Origin: Microtetraspora fusca
GTDB taxonomy: Bacteria > Actinomycetota > Actinomycetes > Streptosporangiales > Streptosporangiaceae
Reading direction: 5' to 3'
Length of the DNA: 64,000 nt
NCBI RefSeq assembly: GCF_001570365.1
Contig: NZ_BBYK01000044.1
Span: forward strand, 186,001-250,000
Shown: positions 49,769 to 58,757 of the stretch, one piece after another
Position numbering within the stretch: position 1 is the stretch's first letter
Layout: each line of letters begins with the position of its first letter
Notes under the pieces: generated by a model
Told to the model about the DNA's origin: nothing
Databases searched by the model: none
Seen by the model: the letters and a program-made list of their open reading frames with translations, nothing else
Position numbers and translations under genes: made by a program

Positions 49769-51774
49769 GCCAGCACCTCCGGGATCCACACCCTCGTCGT
49801 CCCATACTCGTCCTGCGAGAAGCCGCCTCCGGCCGCGTCGGCCAGCGCGCGTAGCCGCCGCTCCGCGCCAGGGGAGGACGGCCCCGACACCGCCACGCCG
49901 TCCGCGTGGCAGGCCACGGTGACCTCCGGCCCGCCGTGCCGCAGGATCAGCTCGGCCGCCCGGAACGCGGCGACCTCCACGCTCGGGGACGCCGCACGCC
50001 GCGTCCCGGCGTAACGGACGGCGCCCTGGTGCCGCGCGGCGAGCAGGGCGATCCCCGCGATGGTCGGCGGCGGGTCGTCCCCTTGAAGCCGCAGCTCGTC
50101 GAGCGACTCCCTGAGCGCGGCCAGCCCGGCCCTGGCCTCGGCCAGCACGTCGTCCAGCCGACGCGCGTCCGCGGCCGCCACGATGGCCCTGGCGTGTCGC
50201 AGTGCCGTACGGCGCAGCTCCGCCGCCAGGCGGCTCCGCTCCGCCAGCACGACCGCCGCCGCCTCGCGGCCGAGCAGGTCCCGTTCCCTGGCCATGGCCG
50301 TACGGCGCCGCCCGCGCCGGGCCGCGACCGCGAGGCCGAGCGCCCACGTCGCCGTCGCGGGGACCGCGACACCCATGGCCAGCACCGCCCACGCCGCCAG
50401 CCGGTTTCCGATGATCCCGGGCCCGCACGCCAGGGCGAGCCCGCCCACCGCCGCCACGGCCGCCGGGGCCATGGCGCCCCACCGCCGGAGCGCGGGCCGG
50501 CCGTACGCGCCCACCGCGTACAGCAGCGCCAGCTCCACCCAGAGACACCACAGGAAGACGTCTCCCGCGGGCTGCGTCGTCCAGCCGGCGAGCCCGGCGG
50601 CGAGCAGAAGCGGATAGACCGACAGCGCGGCCGCGAGGCCGGCGAGCGGCGCCCGCCTGCGCAGGGCGAGCGGCAGGGCGTGCGCGGCGAAGAGCGGCAC
50701 CAGCAGGGCGACCTCTCCGGGCAGCTCCTCGGGCACGTCGGCCGTCACCAGGCTCGTCCCGATGGACAGCGCCAGCGCGAGGATCGCCAGCGCCACGTCG
50801 GCCGCCTGCCGGCCGCGCCACTCGTACGTCGAGGACGGCGAGGACGGCGAGTACGTCGAGGACGGCGAGGACGGCGGGCGGTCTTCGGGGGCGAGCGGGA
50901 GTTCGGCGCGTACGGCCCACCCCTGGCCCTCCGGCCCCGCGGACAGGGAGCCGCCGCAGGCGGCCGTCGCCGCCCTGAGTCCCGCGAGTCCGTGACCGCC
51001 GCCCAGCCCGCGCGCCACGTCCCCGCCGTTCACGGCCGGGTCGCCTGGAGTGTTGACGACCGAGACGAGCAGGCGGCCGTGCTCGCGCTCCACGCCGACC
51101 CGCACGTCGCCTCCCGGCCCGTACCGCAGGGCGTTCGTCAGCGCCTCGCGGACCACCCGGTACGCGACCGCGGCGATCTCCGGCGGGGCGCTCCCGCCCG
51201 TTCTGCGGTAGCTGAGCCGGGGGTCGGGCCAGGTGGCGATCAGGGCATCCAGATCGGCGAAGTCCCCACGGCCGGCCGGGGTGTCGGCGTCGGTCAGCCG
51301 CTCCAGCTCCTCGACGGCGAGCCGTCCGGTCTCGGCGGCGTGCCGGGCCGCCTCCTCGACCAGGGCCTGATCGGCGAGGCGCAGCGCGGACGCGGAGCCG
51401 ACCACGATGCCGGTGAGCCTGTGGGCGGCGGTGTCGTGGAGTTCGGCGGCGAGGCGGTGCCGCTCGACCTCGGCCGCGACCCCGGGAACGTCCGGCGCGG
51501 CCGCCCGGTACGCGGCCAATGCGAGGCGTCGCGCCCGGCCGCGCCTGCGCGCCCTGCCGAGGGCCCACGTGACCGCGCCGAGGCCGACGGCCAGCAGCGC
51601 CACGCCGGTGACGGACCTGGCCGGCTCTCCGAGCGCGATCGCCGTGCCCGCGCTCAACGCCGCGGCGACCGCGACGCCCCCGGCGGCCACGCCCGCGGTC
51701 CGCCGCAGGGCCAGGCCGTACAGCGCCGCCGTCACGATGAGCGGCGGGACCCACCACAGCCAGCCGGGCAGCAT
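49765..51774 (-). CDS. Tandem sensor kinase: active HisKA_3 kinase plus degenerate pseudokinase
   Basis: A 669-residue protein containing two complete kinase layouts. The first (residues 1-295): membrane helices, dimerisation/H-box ERHRLAAELHDTAAHRLTG with His113, N-box VREALTNALRYGPG and GHGLAGLRAAT. A Ser/Pro linker of two 9-residue repeats (SPSSTY units, 299-317) follows. The second half (320-669) has about six more membrane helices and a matching ERSRLAAELRRTALRHARA in which Arg521 replaces the phospho-His; its ATPase part (ELILRHGGPEVTV) lacks the N-box Asn. So one active and one pseudo kinase sense through separate membrane domains. Cognate regulator overlaps downstream. Confidence 0.88.
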   Translation of the reverse strand: MLPGWLWWVPPLIVTAALYGLALRRTAGVAAGGVAVAAALSAGTAIALGEPARSVTGVALLAVGLGAVTWALGRARRRGRARRLALAAYRAAAPDVPGVAAEVERHRLAAELHDTAAHRLTGIVVGSASALRLADQALVEEAARHAAETGRLAVEELERLTDADTPAGRGDFADLDALIATWPDPRLSYRRTGGSAPPEIAAVAYRVVREALTNALRYGPGGDVRVGVEREHGRLLVSVVNTPGDPAVNGGDVARGLGGGHGLAGLRAATAACGGSLSAGPEGQGWAVRAELPLAPEDRPPSSPSSTYSPSSPSSTYEWRGRQAADVALAILALALSIGTSLVTADVPEELPGEVALLVPLFAAHALPLALRRRAPLAGLAAALSVYPLLLAAGLAGWTTQPAGDVFLWCLWVELALLYAVGAYGRPALRRWGAMAPAAVAAVGGLALACGPGIIGNRLAAWAVLAMGVAVPATATWALGLAVAARRGRRRTAMARERDLLGREAAAVVLAERSRLAAELRRTALRHARAIVAAADARRLDDVLAEARAGLAALRESLDELRLQGDDPPPTIAGIALLAARHQGAVRYAGTRRAASPSVEVAAFRAAELILRHGGPEVTVACHADGVAVSGPSSPGAERRLRALADAAGGGFSQDEYGTTRVWIPEVLA
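50824..50877. repeat. 27-bp direct tandem repeat inside the tandem kinase gene
   Basis: GTACGTCGAGGACGGCGAGG plus ACGGCGA occurs twice in a row (50824-50850, 50851-50877), differing only in the last base. On the coding strand it specifies the repeated nine-residue Ser/Pro linker between the two kinase halves. A site where unit number may vary. Confidence 0.8.
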
Positions 51775-51989
51775 GGCTCAGTCCGCGTCCGCGGAAGCGC
51801 GCGACGGGGCCTCATGGACCAGGCCGCGTTCGAGCGCGGCCGCGGCGGACCCCTCGCAGTGCAGGCCGGTCATCCTGCGCCGCCCGGCCGGGGTGCCGGC
51901 GGCACGGCGGCGCGGAAACTTCCCCGGCTCGCCGCTTCCTCCCATGCCGCCAGGCTACCGGCGTCCCCTTCACCGGGCCTCCACGAAGG
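51775..51989. other. Intergenic leader of the tandem kinase gene
   Basis: No supported gene. A 31-codon minus-strand frame (51778-51873, MTGLHCEGSAAAALERGLVH start) ends four bases before the kinase start and could be a coupled leader peptide, but it has no clear ribosome binding site. Confidence 0.3.
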
Positions 51990-52175
51990 ATGCCCCTGCC
52001 AGTGGTGGCCCACGACAAGCCGCTGACGGTGGTCACCCTGTTCCTCCTCGGGGCCTGCGGGTTCGGGTTCCCCGTACGTGCTGCGGGTCGCCCGGCGGGA
52101 TTCCGCGCTGGTGGGCACCACGAACACCGCGGCGTTCGGCGCCGGGATCACCCGGTCCCGCACAGTGCCACCCCC
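51990..52175 (+). pseudogene. MFS transporter fragment with a frameshift
   Basis: The plus strand reads HDKPLTVVTLFLLGACGFGF, one late helix of a sugar/drug-efflux MFS permease, then after a shift near 52073 continues YVLRVARRDSALVGTTNTAA FGAG in the next frame, matching the usual LRVA...LAS-AN-AAFN segment. Both ends are missing; sandwiched between two leftward two-component operons. Confidence 0.5.
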
Positions 52176-52188
52176 GGGGCGCCCCCCC

Positions 52189-52848
52189 TCACCCGCGGCG
52201 GGCGACGAGGCCCGCGTCGTGCGCGACCAACGCGGCCTGTGTGCGGTTGGCGCAGTCCAACTTGGTCAGCACCCGCGAGACGTACCCCTTGATCGTCGTC
52301 TCCTCCAGGTACAGCCGAGCGGCGATCTCCGCGTTGGACAGGCCCTCGCCCAGACCGGCCAGAACGTCCTGCTCCCTCGTGGTGAGCGCCGCCACCGCGC
52401 GCCGCGCCTCGTGACGGGCGGCCACCTCTGTACGGGTGAACTCGGCCAGGAGCCGCCGGGTCACCGACGGTGCGAGCATCGCGCCTCCCGTGGCCGCCGC
52501 CCGTACGGCCGCGACGATGACCTCCGGGTCGGCCTCCTTGAGCAGGAAGCCGACGGCGTGCGCCCGCAGCGCCCGGTGGACGTACTCCTCCAGGTCGAAG
52601 GTGGTCAGCATGACGACCTTGGGCGGGTCCGGCAGCCGGGCCAGCCGTTCGGCGGCGGCCAGCCCGTCCACCACCGGCATCCGCACGTCGAGGAGCACGA
52701 CGTCCACCCGGTGGGCCATGGCCTTCTCGACCGCCTCGGCCCCGTCGTACGCCTGGGCGGCCACCTCGATGTCGCCCGCCGTCGCCAGCAGAGCGGACAG
52801 GTAGGCGCAGACCATGCGCTCGTCGTCCACGACCATGACGCGGATCAT
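52189..52848 (-). CDS. NarL/FixJ-family response regulator
   Basis: A 219-residue regulator with receiver IRVMVVDDERMVCAYLSALL, Asp in DVVLLDVRMPVVDG, TFDLEEYVHRAL, Lys in GFLLKEADPE, and a LuxR-type HTH LTTREQDVLAGLGEGLSNAE, IAARLYLEETTIKGYVSRVL. The ATG overlaps the kinase stop by 4 bp. Typical DesR-like pair with the following kinase gene. Separate from the pair at 49.1-51.8 kb, with the MFS remnant between. Confidence 0.93.
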   Translation of the reverse strand: MIRVMVVDDERMVCAYLSALLATAGDIEVAAQAYDGAEAVEKAMAHRVDVVLLDVRMPVVDGLAAAERLARLPDPPKVVMLTTFDLEEYVHRALRAHAVGFLLKEADPEVIVAAVRAAATGGAMLAPSVTRRLLAEFTRTEVAARHEARRAVAALTTREQDVLAGLGEGLSNAEIAARLYLEETTIKGYVSRVLTKLDCANRTQAALVAHDAGLVARRG

Positions 52849-53930
52849 GACGCGACCGCCGTGACCGGCAGCTCGGCGCGTACCTCGAAACCGCCCTCGG
52901 CGGTCGGACCGGCCCACAGGGCGCCGCCGACCAGGGCGACCCGCTCACGCAGGCCGAGCAGGCCGCTGCCGCCGCCGGGCAGCGGGTCGGCCGGGCGGCC
53001 CGCCCGAGGAGGGGTGTTGCGCACCCGGACGCCGACCCGTTCGGGGCCGTAGTCCACCTCGACCGCGACAGAGGCGCCGGGTGCGTGCTTGCGCGCGTTC
53101 GTCAGGGCCTCCTGCACGATCCGGTAAGCGGTCCTGCTGAGCGGGGGCGGCAGCTCCGGCGCCTCTCCCCTGACGACCAGCTCGACGGGGACGCCGACGG
53201 AGCGGCTCTCACGTACCAGTGCGTCCAGGTCGGGCAGGTCCGGCTGCGGCGACAGCGGGGCCGCCTCGACGGGGTCGCCCGCCCGCAGGACTCCGACGAC
53301 CGCCCGCAGCTCGTCCAGGGCCTGCACCCCGGTCGCGCGGATCTGCTCGGCGGCCGCCCGCACCTCCTCGCCCCGGACCGCCTCCGCCCGCATCCGCAGG
53401 GTGCCGGCCTGGAGCACCATCAGGCTGACCCGGTGGGTCACCACGTCGTGCATCTCGCGGGCGAGCCGCGCGCGTTCCTCGGTGCGGGCGCGCTCCACCT
53501 GCCCGCGCGCCTCCCGCTCGGCGAGGTCCCGCCGGGTCCGCACGTACAGGCCGAGCAGCAGCGGGGCGCAGACGATGACCGCGGCCTCGACCACGAGTCG
53601 CGGCGGCGCGACGGCCGGCCACCCTTCTGGCCTGCCGGGGCCGGCCGCCACCGCGATCGCCGGCACCGCCACCGCCCACAACACCCGTGAGTCACGCACC
53701 CGTACGGCGAGGGCGTAGGCGGCGAACGGCAGCGCGAACGGAACACCGCCCAGCAGGCTCGCGGCGGCGACCCCGACCGCCACCGGCACGGGGTGACGCC
53801 GCCGCAGCACCAGGGCGAGGCCGCACGCCGCCTCGACGGCGATGCGCCCGGGGGTGGTCACCGCGCTCCCGAACGTGCCGAGCGTCGCCACTCCGATCCC
53901 GAGCAGCAGCTCCCACCCCCACGCCGACAT
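52845..53930 (-). CDS. Sensor histidine kinase, NarX/HisKA_3 type
   Basis: A 361-residue kinase with four to five membrane helices (residues about 5-125), H-box EERARLAREMHDVVTHRVSL (His in EMHDVV), N-box IVQEALTNARKHAPG and G-box GGGSGLLGLRERVALVGG. Start ATG at 53930 after GGGG; GTG codons at 53945 and 53954 are alternatives. Overlaps its response regulator by 4 bp. Signal unknown; probably membrane or cell-wall stress. Confidence 0.92.
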   Translation of the reverse strand: MSAWGWELLLGIGVATLGTFGSAVTTPGRIAVEAACGLALVLRRRHPVPVAVGVAAASLLGGVPFALPFAAYALAVRVRDSRVLWAVAVPAIAVAAGPGRPEGWPAVAPPRLVVEAAVIVCAPLLLGLYVRTRRDLAEREARGQVERARTEERARLAREMHDVVTHRVSLMVLQAGTLRMRAEAVRGEEVRAAAEQIRATGVQALDELRAVVGVLRAGDPVEAAPLSPQPDLPDLDALVRESRSVGVPVELVVRGEAPELPPPLSRTAYRIVQEALTNARKHAPGASVAVEVDYGPERVGVRVRNTPPRAGRPADPLPGGGSGLLGLRERVALVGGALWAGPTAEGGFEVRAELPVTAVAS

Positions 53931-53996
53931 CCCGAACCCCCGCACGCCGCACACCGTATCCCGACATTTGCCCAGGTAGCGCGACTAGTCGGGCGA

Positions 53997-54016
53997 ATAC
54001 CTACTTTCGTGGGTAT
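53997..54016. terminator. Short hairpin after the serine hydrolase gene
   Basis: ATACCTAC and GTGGGTAT (one mismatch) with a 4-nt TTTC loop, 27 bp beyond the minus-strand stop at 54043, a plausible weak terminator. Confidence 0.35.
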
Positions 54017-54042
54017 GTGCGGTACGCGTTCCATACGAACGG

Positions 54043-55209
54043 TCAGGAGCGCCCGTTCTTCCCGCACAGCAGCGTGTCCACCAGCGCGACGGCGGCCGCT
54101 CTGCTCTCGTCCTTGTTCATGCCGGTCACCGACAGCACCACCTGGCGGCGGCCGTCGCGGGTGTTCCCCACGTACGTGTGGAAGCCGGGGCTGCTGCCGC
54201 CGTGCGCCAGGCTGTCCACGCCGCAGCTCAGCCGCCTGACCTCCAGGCCCAGGCCGTACCCGAGGCCGGGAACGCCGGTGTCGTGGGAGATGTCCACCGT
54301 ACGGGTCATCTCGGCGAGCTGCGCCGGGCGCAACAGCTTGCCCTGGAGCAGTGCGGCGAAGAACCGCTGAATGTCGCCGGCGGACGAGATCATCTCTCCC
54401 GCCGCCCCGGCGACGGAGGGGTTGAACCGCGTGACGTCCGCCATCGTCGCGCCGGGCTCCATCGAGAGCGGCATGTAGCCGTGGGCGTGGCGGCCGGGGA
54501 TCGCCGGCGACGTGCCGGGCACGACGGTACGCCCCAACCCCAGCGGGCGCAGGATCCGGCGGGTGATCTCCTCGCCGTAGGAGCTACCGGTGACCTTCTT
54601 GATGATCATTCCGGCCAGGAAGTAGTTCGTGTTGGAGTAGCGCCACCCCTTGCCGGGGGCGAAGTAGGGCGGGTTGCGCAGCGCGAGGCGCACCAGTTCC
54701 TCGGCGGTGTAGGTGCGGTACCGGTTGCGCAGGAACTCCTCCCCGTACAGCGGCACATCCTTGTCCTGCGAGTAGTCGTACAGGCCGCTGGTGTGGTTGA
54801 GCAGCTGCCGCACCGTGACGCCGTCCCCGTTCGGGACCACGCCGGGCAGCCAGCGCTCGACCGGGTCCTCCAGCGAGAGCCTGCCCTCACCCACGAGCTG
54901 CAGCACCACAGTGGCGACGAAGCTCTTGGTGGTGCTGCCCATCCTGAAGTTGGGGTCGTGCGGCACCGGCTGCGTCCCGCCCAGCCGCGCCGTGCCCGCG
55001 CGTTCGGCCCAATGGCCGTTCTCGTCACGGACGTCCGCGAACGCGCCGACGGACCCCCGCGCGACGACCTGCTCCAACGCCTGGCGCAGCTCGACGTCGC
55101 CTCCGGCGGCCGGGGCCGCGAAGGCCGGGGTGGCCGACGCGAGCGCGACCGGCAAGATGAGGGCCGCGAGCAGGGCGGCGCGGGCGCGGCGGCGGTGAAC
55201 GATCGGCAT
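54043..55209 (-). CDS. Serine hydrolase, class C beta-lactamase/DD-peptidase (S12) family
   Basis: A 388-residue secreted enzyme: signal peptide (residues 1-31, ending PAFAAP), SxxK motif Ser92-Lys95 in RMGSTTKSFVATV, YxN motif Tyr191-Asn193 in GWRYSNTNYFLAG, and HGG in SLAHGGSSPGFHTYVGN. This is the D-alanyl-D-alanine carboxypeptidase-like branch of S12, acting on peptidoglycan stem peptides or D-peptides. Start ATG at 55209. Adjacent two-component system (112 bp downstream) may be functionally linked to wall maintenance. Confidence 0.92.
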   Translation of the reverse strand: MPIVHRRRARAALLAALILPVALASATPAFAAPAAGGDVELRQALEQVVARGSVGAFADVRDENGHWAERAGTARLGGTQPVPHDPNFRMGSTTKSFVATVVLQLVGEGRLSLEDPVERWLPGVVPNGDGVTVRQLLNHTSGLYDYSQDKDVPLYGEEFLRNRYRTYTAEELVRLALRNPPYFAPGKGWRYSNTNYFLAGMIIKKVTGSSYGEEITRRILRPLGLGRTVVPGTSPAIPGRHAHGYMPLSMEPGATMADVTRFNPSVAGAAGEMISSAGDIQRFFAALLQGKLLRPAQLAEMTRTVDISHDTGVPGLGYGLGLEVRRLSCGVDSLAHGGSSPGFHTYVGNTRDGRRQVVLSVTGMNKDESRAAAVALVDTLLCGKNGRS

Positions 55210-55354
55210 GTGATCTCCCAGATCCGTTGATTGGGGCCGCGGCCTGGCCGCGCGCCCTGAGGACCGTGCCAGTCTCGTTCGCGATCATCCGGCCGCCCCA
55301 GCGGGGAAAGCAGGAACCTGCGGACCTACGGAAGTAGGTGATCGGCCGCCGCCG

Positions 55355-56269
55355 TCATCCGATTCGGCCGTCCTCGGCCGTCCGGCCCCCGACGTGCGAG
55401 GCCAGTTCTGCGTGCAGCCGCGCAACCGCCTCCCTACCGTCGCCGTCGCGCCAGGCCAGCGCGACGCGATGCCGCGGAGCACCCGCGAGCGGACGCCAGA
55501 CCAGCTCGGGATGGGTCGCCTTGGCGGCGGGCACCAGCGAGATGAGGTCCGGGTCGGCAGTGAGCAGGTGGACGACGGCACTGAGCCGCCGGCTGTGGCA
55601 CACCTGGACCTCGGGCCGCCACCCTGCCGCGGCGCAGGTCTCCAGCACGTGGTCGTGATAGCCGGGGGCCTCCTCACGGTCGAACCAGAGCAGGCGGCGA
55701 CCGGCGAGGTCGTCCGCGGACAGTCCGTCGGGCAGTCCGTCGGGCAGCGGGCGCCGCCGCCCGCCGATCACACCGAGCGGCTCGTCGGCCAGACGCAACA
55801 GGCGCAGCTCCCCGACCTCCACGGGTTCGAGGAGGAGGCCGAGGTCCAGCTCGCCCCGGGAGAGCAGCTCCGGCTGCTCCGCGCAGGTGGCGTCATGGAA
55901 GGCGGCTTCCACGCCGGCGGCGTCGGCGGCGGCGCGGACCCGCCCGAGCAGGTCGGGGCCGATCCCGTTGGACAGCCCGATCCTGAGCGCGGGCCGGTAG
56001 CCGGCGGCGAGGTCGCGGATGTCACGCAGGGTCCGTTCGGAACGGGCGAGCAGGTCACGCGCCGCGTCGAGCGTCGCCACCCCCGCCGGGGTCAACCGCA
56101 GGCCGCGCGAGGTGCGCTCCAGGAGGGAGGCGCCGACCTCCTTCTCCAGGGCCTTGATTTGCTGGCTCAGCGATGGCTGGGCGATGTGCAGCCTGCGGGC
56201 CGCCCGGCCGAAGTGCAGCTCCTCGGCCACCGCCTGGAAATAGCGCAGCCGGCGCAGGTCCCACCCCAT
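55355..56269 (-). CDS. LysR family transcriptional regulator
   Basis: A 304-residue LTTR: HTH LRRLRYFQAVAEELHFGRAA, RRLHIAQPSLSQQIKALEKE, VGASLLERTSRGLRLTPAG, then a periplasmic-binding-like effector domain. A short repeat DGLPDGLSADD reflects a duplicated GGCAGTCCGTC unit near 55725. Divergent from the DoxX gene with an 82-bp promoter gap containing two ACATGT hexamers, so it probably controls that gene. Confidence 0.92.
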   Translation of the reverse strand: MGWDLRRLRYFQAVAEELHFGRAARRLHIAQPSLSQQIKALEKEVGASLLERTSRGLRLTPAGVATLDAARDLLARSERTLRDIRDLAAGYRPALRIGLSNGIGPDLLGRVRAAADAAGVEAAFHDATCAEQPELLSRGELDLGLLLEPVEVGELRLLRLADEPLGVIGGRRRPLPDGLPDGLSADDLAGRRLLWFDREEAPGYHDHVLETCAAAGWRPEVQVCHSRRLSAVVHLLTADPDLISLVPAAKATHPELVWRPLAGAPRHRVALAWRDGDGREAVARLHAELASHVGGRTAEDGRIG

Positions 56270-56351
56270 TCCGGCAATGATAGGCGCGGCCTATCGGACG
56301 TGCGGAAACATGTCTTGGACCAACATGTCGGCGTCCCTGTGGACTAGAGCC

Positions 56352-56723
56352 ATGTCTATCGTCTTGTGGGTGTTTCAGGCCCTGCTGGCCGCGCTGTTCC
56401 TCGCCGCCGGCGGTCTCAAGATCGCCAGGCCGCTCGACGCCCTGACCGGGCTGATGCCGTGGGTGGAGGACTTCTCCCGGCTCCAGGTCATCGGCATCGG
56501 AAGCCTGGAGATCCTCGGCGCGGCGGGCCTCGTCCTTCCCGGGATCACCCGGATCGCACCCGTGCTGACGCCGATCGCGGCGATCGGCCTCGCGATCCTC
56601 ATGGTCGGAGCCACCGTCACGCACCTGGTGCGGGGAGAGGCGCACCTGATCGCGGGGAACATCGTCGTGATCGTCATCGCCGCGGTCGTCGCGTGGGGAC
56701 GCCTCGTCTCCTGGCCGCTCTGA
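56352..56723 (+). CDS. DoxX family membrane protein
   Basis: A 123-residue protein with four membrane helices: IVLWVFQALLAALFLAAGGL, a loop with DALTGLMPWVEDFSRLQVIG, GSLEILGAAGLVLPGITRIA, PIAAIGLAILMVGATVTHLV and IVVIVIAAVVAWGRL. Typical of the short DoxX/DoxD-like family, linked to thiol or oxidative stress handling. ATG at 56352; the upstream frame from 56277 has no coding character. Likely regulated by the divergent LysR gene. Confidence 0.85.
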   Translation: MSIVLWVFQALLAALFLAAGGLKIARPLDALTGLMPWVEDFSRLQVIGIGSLEILGAAGLVLPGITRIAPVLTPIAAIGLAILMVGATVTHLVRGEAHLIAGNIVVIVIAAVVAWGRLVSWPL

Positions 56724-57108
56724 ACCCGCATGGGCGACCTCCGCCGCAGACACTCCTCTCGTATTTGAGTTGCCGGCGAGCGAGGTCAGGAAGACCAGAT
56801 GGCCGGGCCGCCTGGCGACCATGCGGCTCGGCCGCCAAGCGGGCGACCCGCCCTGACGAGGCCCGTCGCCAATCAGCTCGTGATCCCGCATGCGCCGATC
56901 AGAGTCTGTTCGACGCCGTCCGCGGTGGTGGGGAAACCACTGGCCACGATCAGCTGCGAAACGCCACTGGACCGGGTCGTACGCCTGCCCGGGAAGATCA
57001 GTGTGAAGACGAAGTCCGGGTGCGGGCAATGACGGGTGACCTCGTAGCCCCACGAAAGGCGCCTAATGCATGACTGTCGCACCGCCGTCCGTGCCCGGGA
57101 GCGCGCGG
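56724..57108. other. Gene-poor gap before the second sigma pair
   Basis: No supported gene in about 385 bp. On the minus strand 56873-57010 reads protein-like (SGVSQLIVASGFPTTADGVE, QTLIGACGITS, stop) with G/C-rich third positions, but lacks a start, a ribosome binding site or a recognisable family; possibly a remnant. The sigma promoter should lie between 57010 and 57108. Confidence 0.35.
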
Positions 57109-57672
57109 ATGACCGCTGATCCCACCGACGCGGAGGTGATCGAGCGATCCCGGCACGAGCCCGAACTGTTCTCGCTGATCTTCGATCGGTACTACGCGCG
57201 GATCCACCGGTACGTGTCCTCCCGGCTCGGGCCGAGCGCCGCCGATGATGTCGCCGCGGACACCTTCCTGGCCGCTTTCGACCAGCGTCGGCGATATGAC
57301 CTGACACGGCCGGAGGCGAGCGCCTGGCTTTTCGGCATCGCCACCAACCTCATCGGCCGTCATCGACGGTCCGAGGTGCGCCGGTACCGGGCGATGGCGC
57401 GGATGGACGTCCGTGACGACGGCGACTCCCACGACGAGAAGATCGCCGAACGGGTCAGCGCCGAACGCATGCAGCCACGGCTGGCCGCCGCGCTGGCCGA
57501 CCTGTCCAAGCACGACCGGGACGTGCTCCTCCTCGTCGCATGCGGCCAGCTCACGTACGACGAGGTGGCCCGCGCCCTCGGCATTCCGGCCGGAACCGTC
57601 GGCTCGCGGCTCAACCGCGCCAGGAAACGACTCCGCACGACCCTCGGTAAGGAGATGAACATCCATGGATGA
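57109..57672 (+). CDS. ECF sigma factor, paralogue of the 15.6-kb gene
   Basis: A 187-residue sigma factor: region 2 LFSLIFDRYYARIHRYVSSR, AADDVAADTFLAAFDQRRR, ASAWLFGIATNLIGRHRRSE; region 4 LSKHDRDVLLLVACGQLTYD, GTVGSRLNRARKRLRTTLG. The ATG at 57109 has GGGAG upstream; an in-frame ATG at 57070 would add 13 residues. Overlaps the next gene by 8 bp. Same architecture and partner type as the pair at 15591-17119. Confidence 0.9.
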   Translation: MTADPTDAEVIERSRHEPELFSLIFDRYYARIHRYVSSRLGPSAADDVAADTFLAAFDQRRRYDLTRPEASAWLFGIATNLIGRHRRSEVRRYRAMARMDVRDDGDSHDEKIAERVSAERMQPRLAAALADLSKHDRDVLLLVACGQLTYDEVARALGIPAGTVGSRLNRARKRLRTTLGKEMNIHG

Positions 57673-58672
57673 GATGACCATGCTGCGCGACCACCACGAC
57701 GCCCAGCCGGCGCCTTCGCCCGCCACGGTCCGCGCGGCGCGGGAACGGCTCGCGGCACATTCGCGGTCCCGTCGTCTCCGCGTACCCCGCCTCGGCCGGC
57801 TCTCCCTGGGGATCGGCGCCCTCGGCCTGGCGGCCTGCGTCGGCCTCGTCGTCGTCCAGGTGATCAATGACGACACTCGGGTGAGCACGCTGAACGCCGT
57901 ACCGGCCGGCGCGGTCCAGGTGCTGGACCGGGCCGCCACGGCCGCCCGTCAGCAGGACGACCCGCGTCCCCGAGCCGATCAGTACGTCTTCGCGGAGTCA
58001 CAGAGCGGCGACTATGTGTCCGGCCCCGGGCAGACGCCCAAGTGGCAGGGCATGCGGCGGATGATCTGGCTCCCCGTGGACGGCAAGCGCGAGGGACTGC
58101 TGCGGGAGCGGAGGACCGCCGGCGGCGGATCCACCACCGGCGCGTGGAGCACCACGGTGCTCAGGCAGCCGGGTGGTGGGCCCCTGGACGTCCAGAACAA
58201 CTACGCCGCGCTCGACCGGCTCTCCCGGGATCCCGACGAGTTGCTCGCACAACTCCAGCGGAGGTATCCGGCGCAGCACAGCTCCGATCCGGCTCGTGAC
58301 CGGAGCGCCGACGAGCAGGTCTTCGACGGGATCAGTGGGATGGTGGCGGAAAGCTACCTGCCGCCTTCGCTGCGGGCCGCGCTGTTCCAGGCGGCCAAGA
58401 AGATCAAGGGCATCACTTTGGTCGAGGACTCGATCGACGCCGCCGGGCGGCACGGCGTCGCCGTGGCCCTCACCTTCCGCGAAGGTGTCCGCCAGGAAAT
58501 CATCTTCGACCGGCAGACGTACGCCCCCCTGGGCTCGCGCAGCGTGCTCGCCGACGCGGCGGCGTACAACCGCCTCTTCTCCGATCTCAAGGGCGTGCCG
58601 CAGGGCCGAACGCTGTCGGCCACCGCCCTGGTGAACACGAGGATCGTCGACGCCCCCGGCCGGCTCCCCTGA
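57665..58672 (+). CDS. CU044_5270 family membrane protein, putative anti-sigma partner
   Basis: A 335-residue protein with a cytosolic N-terminus (residues 1-45), one membrane helix (about 47-68) and an outer domain ending in IKGITLVEDSIDAAGRHGVA, VALTFREGVRQEIIFDRQTY, the family signature shared with the protein at 16124-17119. A GMRRMIWLPVDGKREGLLRE strand follows the WQ-rich loop. AAGGAG lies 10 bp before the ATG. Probably senses an outside condition and controls the overlapping sigma factor. Confidence 0.82.
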   Translation: MDEMTMLRDHHDAQPAPSPATVRAARERLAAHSRSRRLRVPRLGRLSLGIGALGLAACVGLVVVQVINDDTRVSTLNAVPAGAVQVLDRAATAARQQDDPRPRADQYVFAESQSGDYVSGPGQTPKWQGMRRMIWLPVDGKREGLLRERRTAGGGSTTGAWSTTVLRQPGGGPLDVQNNYAALDRLSRDPDELLAQLQRRYPAQHSSDPARDRSADEQVFDGISGMVAESYLPPSLRAALFQAAKKIKGITLVEDSIDAAGRHGVAVALTFREGVRQEIIFDRQTYAPLGSRSVLADAAAYNRLFSDLKGVPQGRTLSATALVNTRIVDAPGRLP

Positions 58673-58682
58673 CACTGCCGTG

Positions 58683-58757
58683 TCTATTTGCGCTCGCTCC
58701 GCTCGCGCGGGCTCGGCACCGTGATGATTGATGGTGCTCGCGCGGGCTCGGGGCGCC
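58683..58757. repeat. Dispersed repeat, one and a half copies
   Basis: TCTATTTGCGCTCGCTCCGC then TCGCGCGGGCTCGG (58683-58716), followed by GCTCGCGCGGGCTCGGGGCG (58736-58755) and CC. The same element ends the nucleotidyltransferase gene at 47531-47571. Lies just after the CU044_5270 gene. Confidence 0.65.

Noticed and set aside
50824-50877. CRISPR-like repeat
   Set aside because: Two directly adjoining 27-bp units without spacers, inside a coding frame; it is a protein linker repeat.
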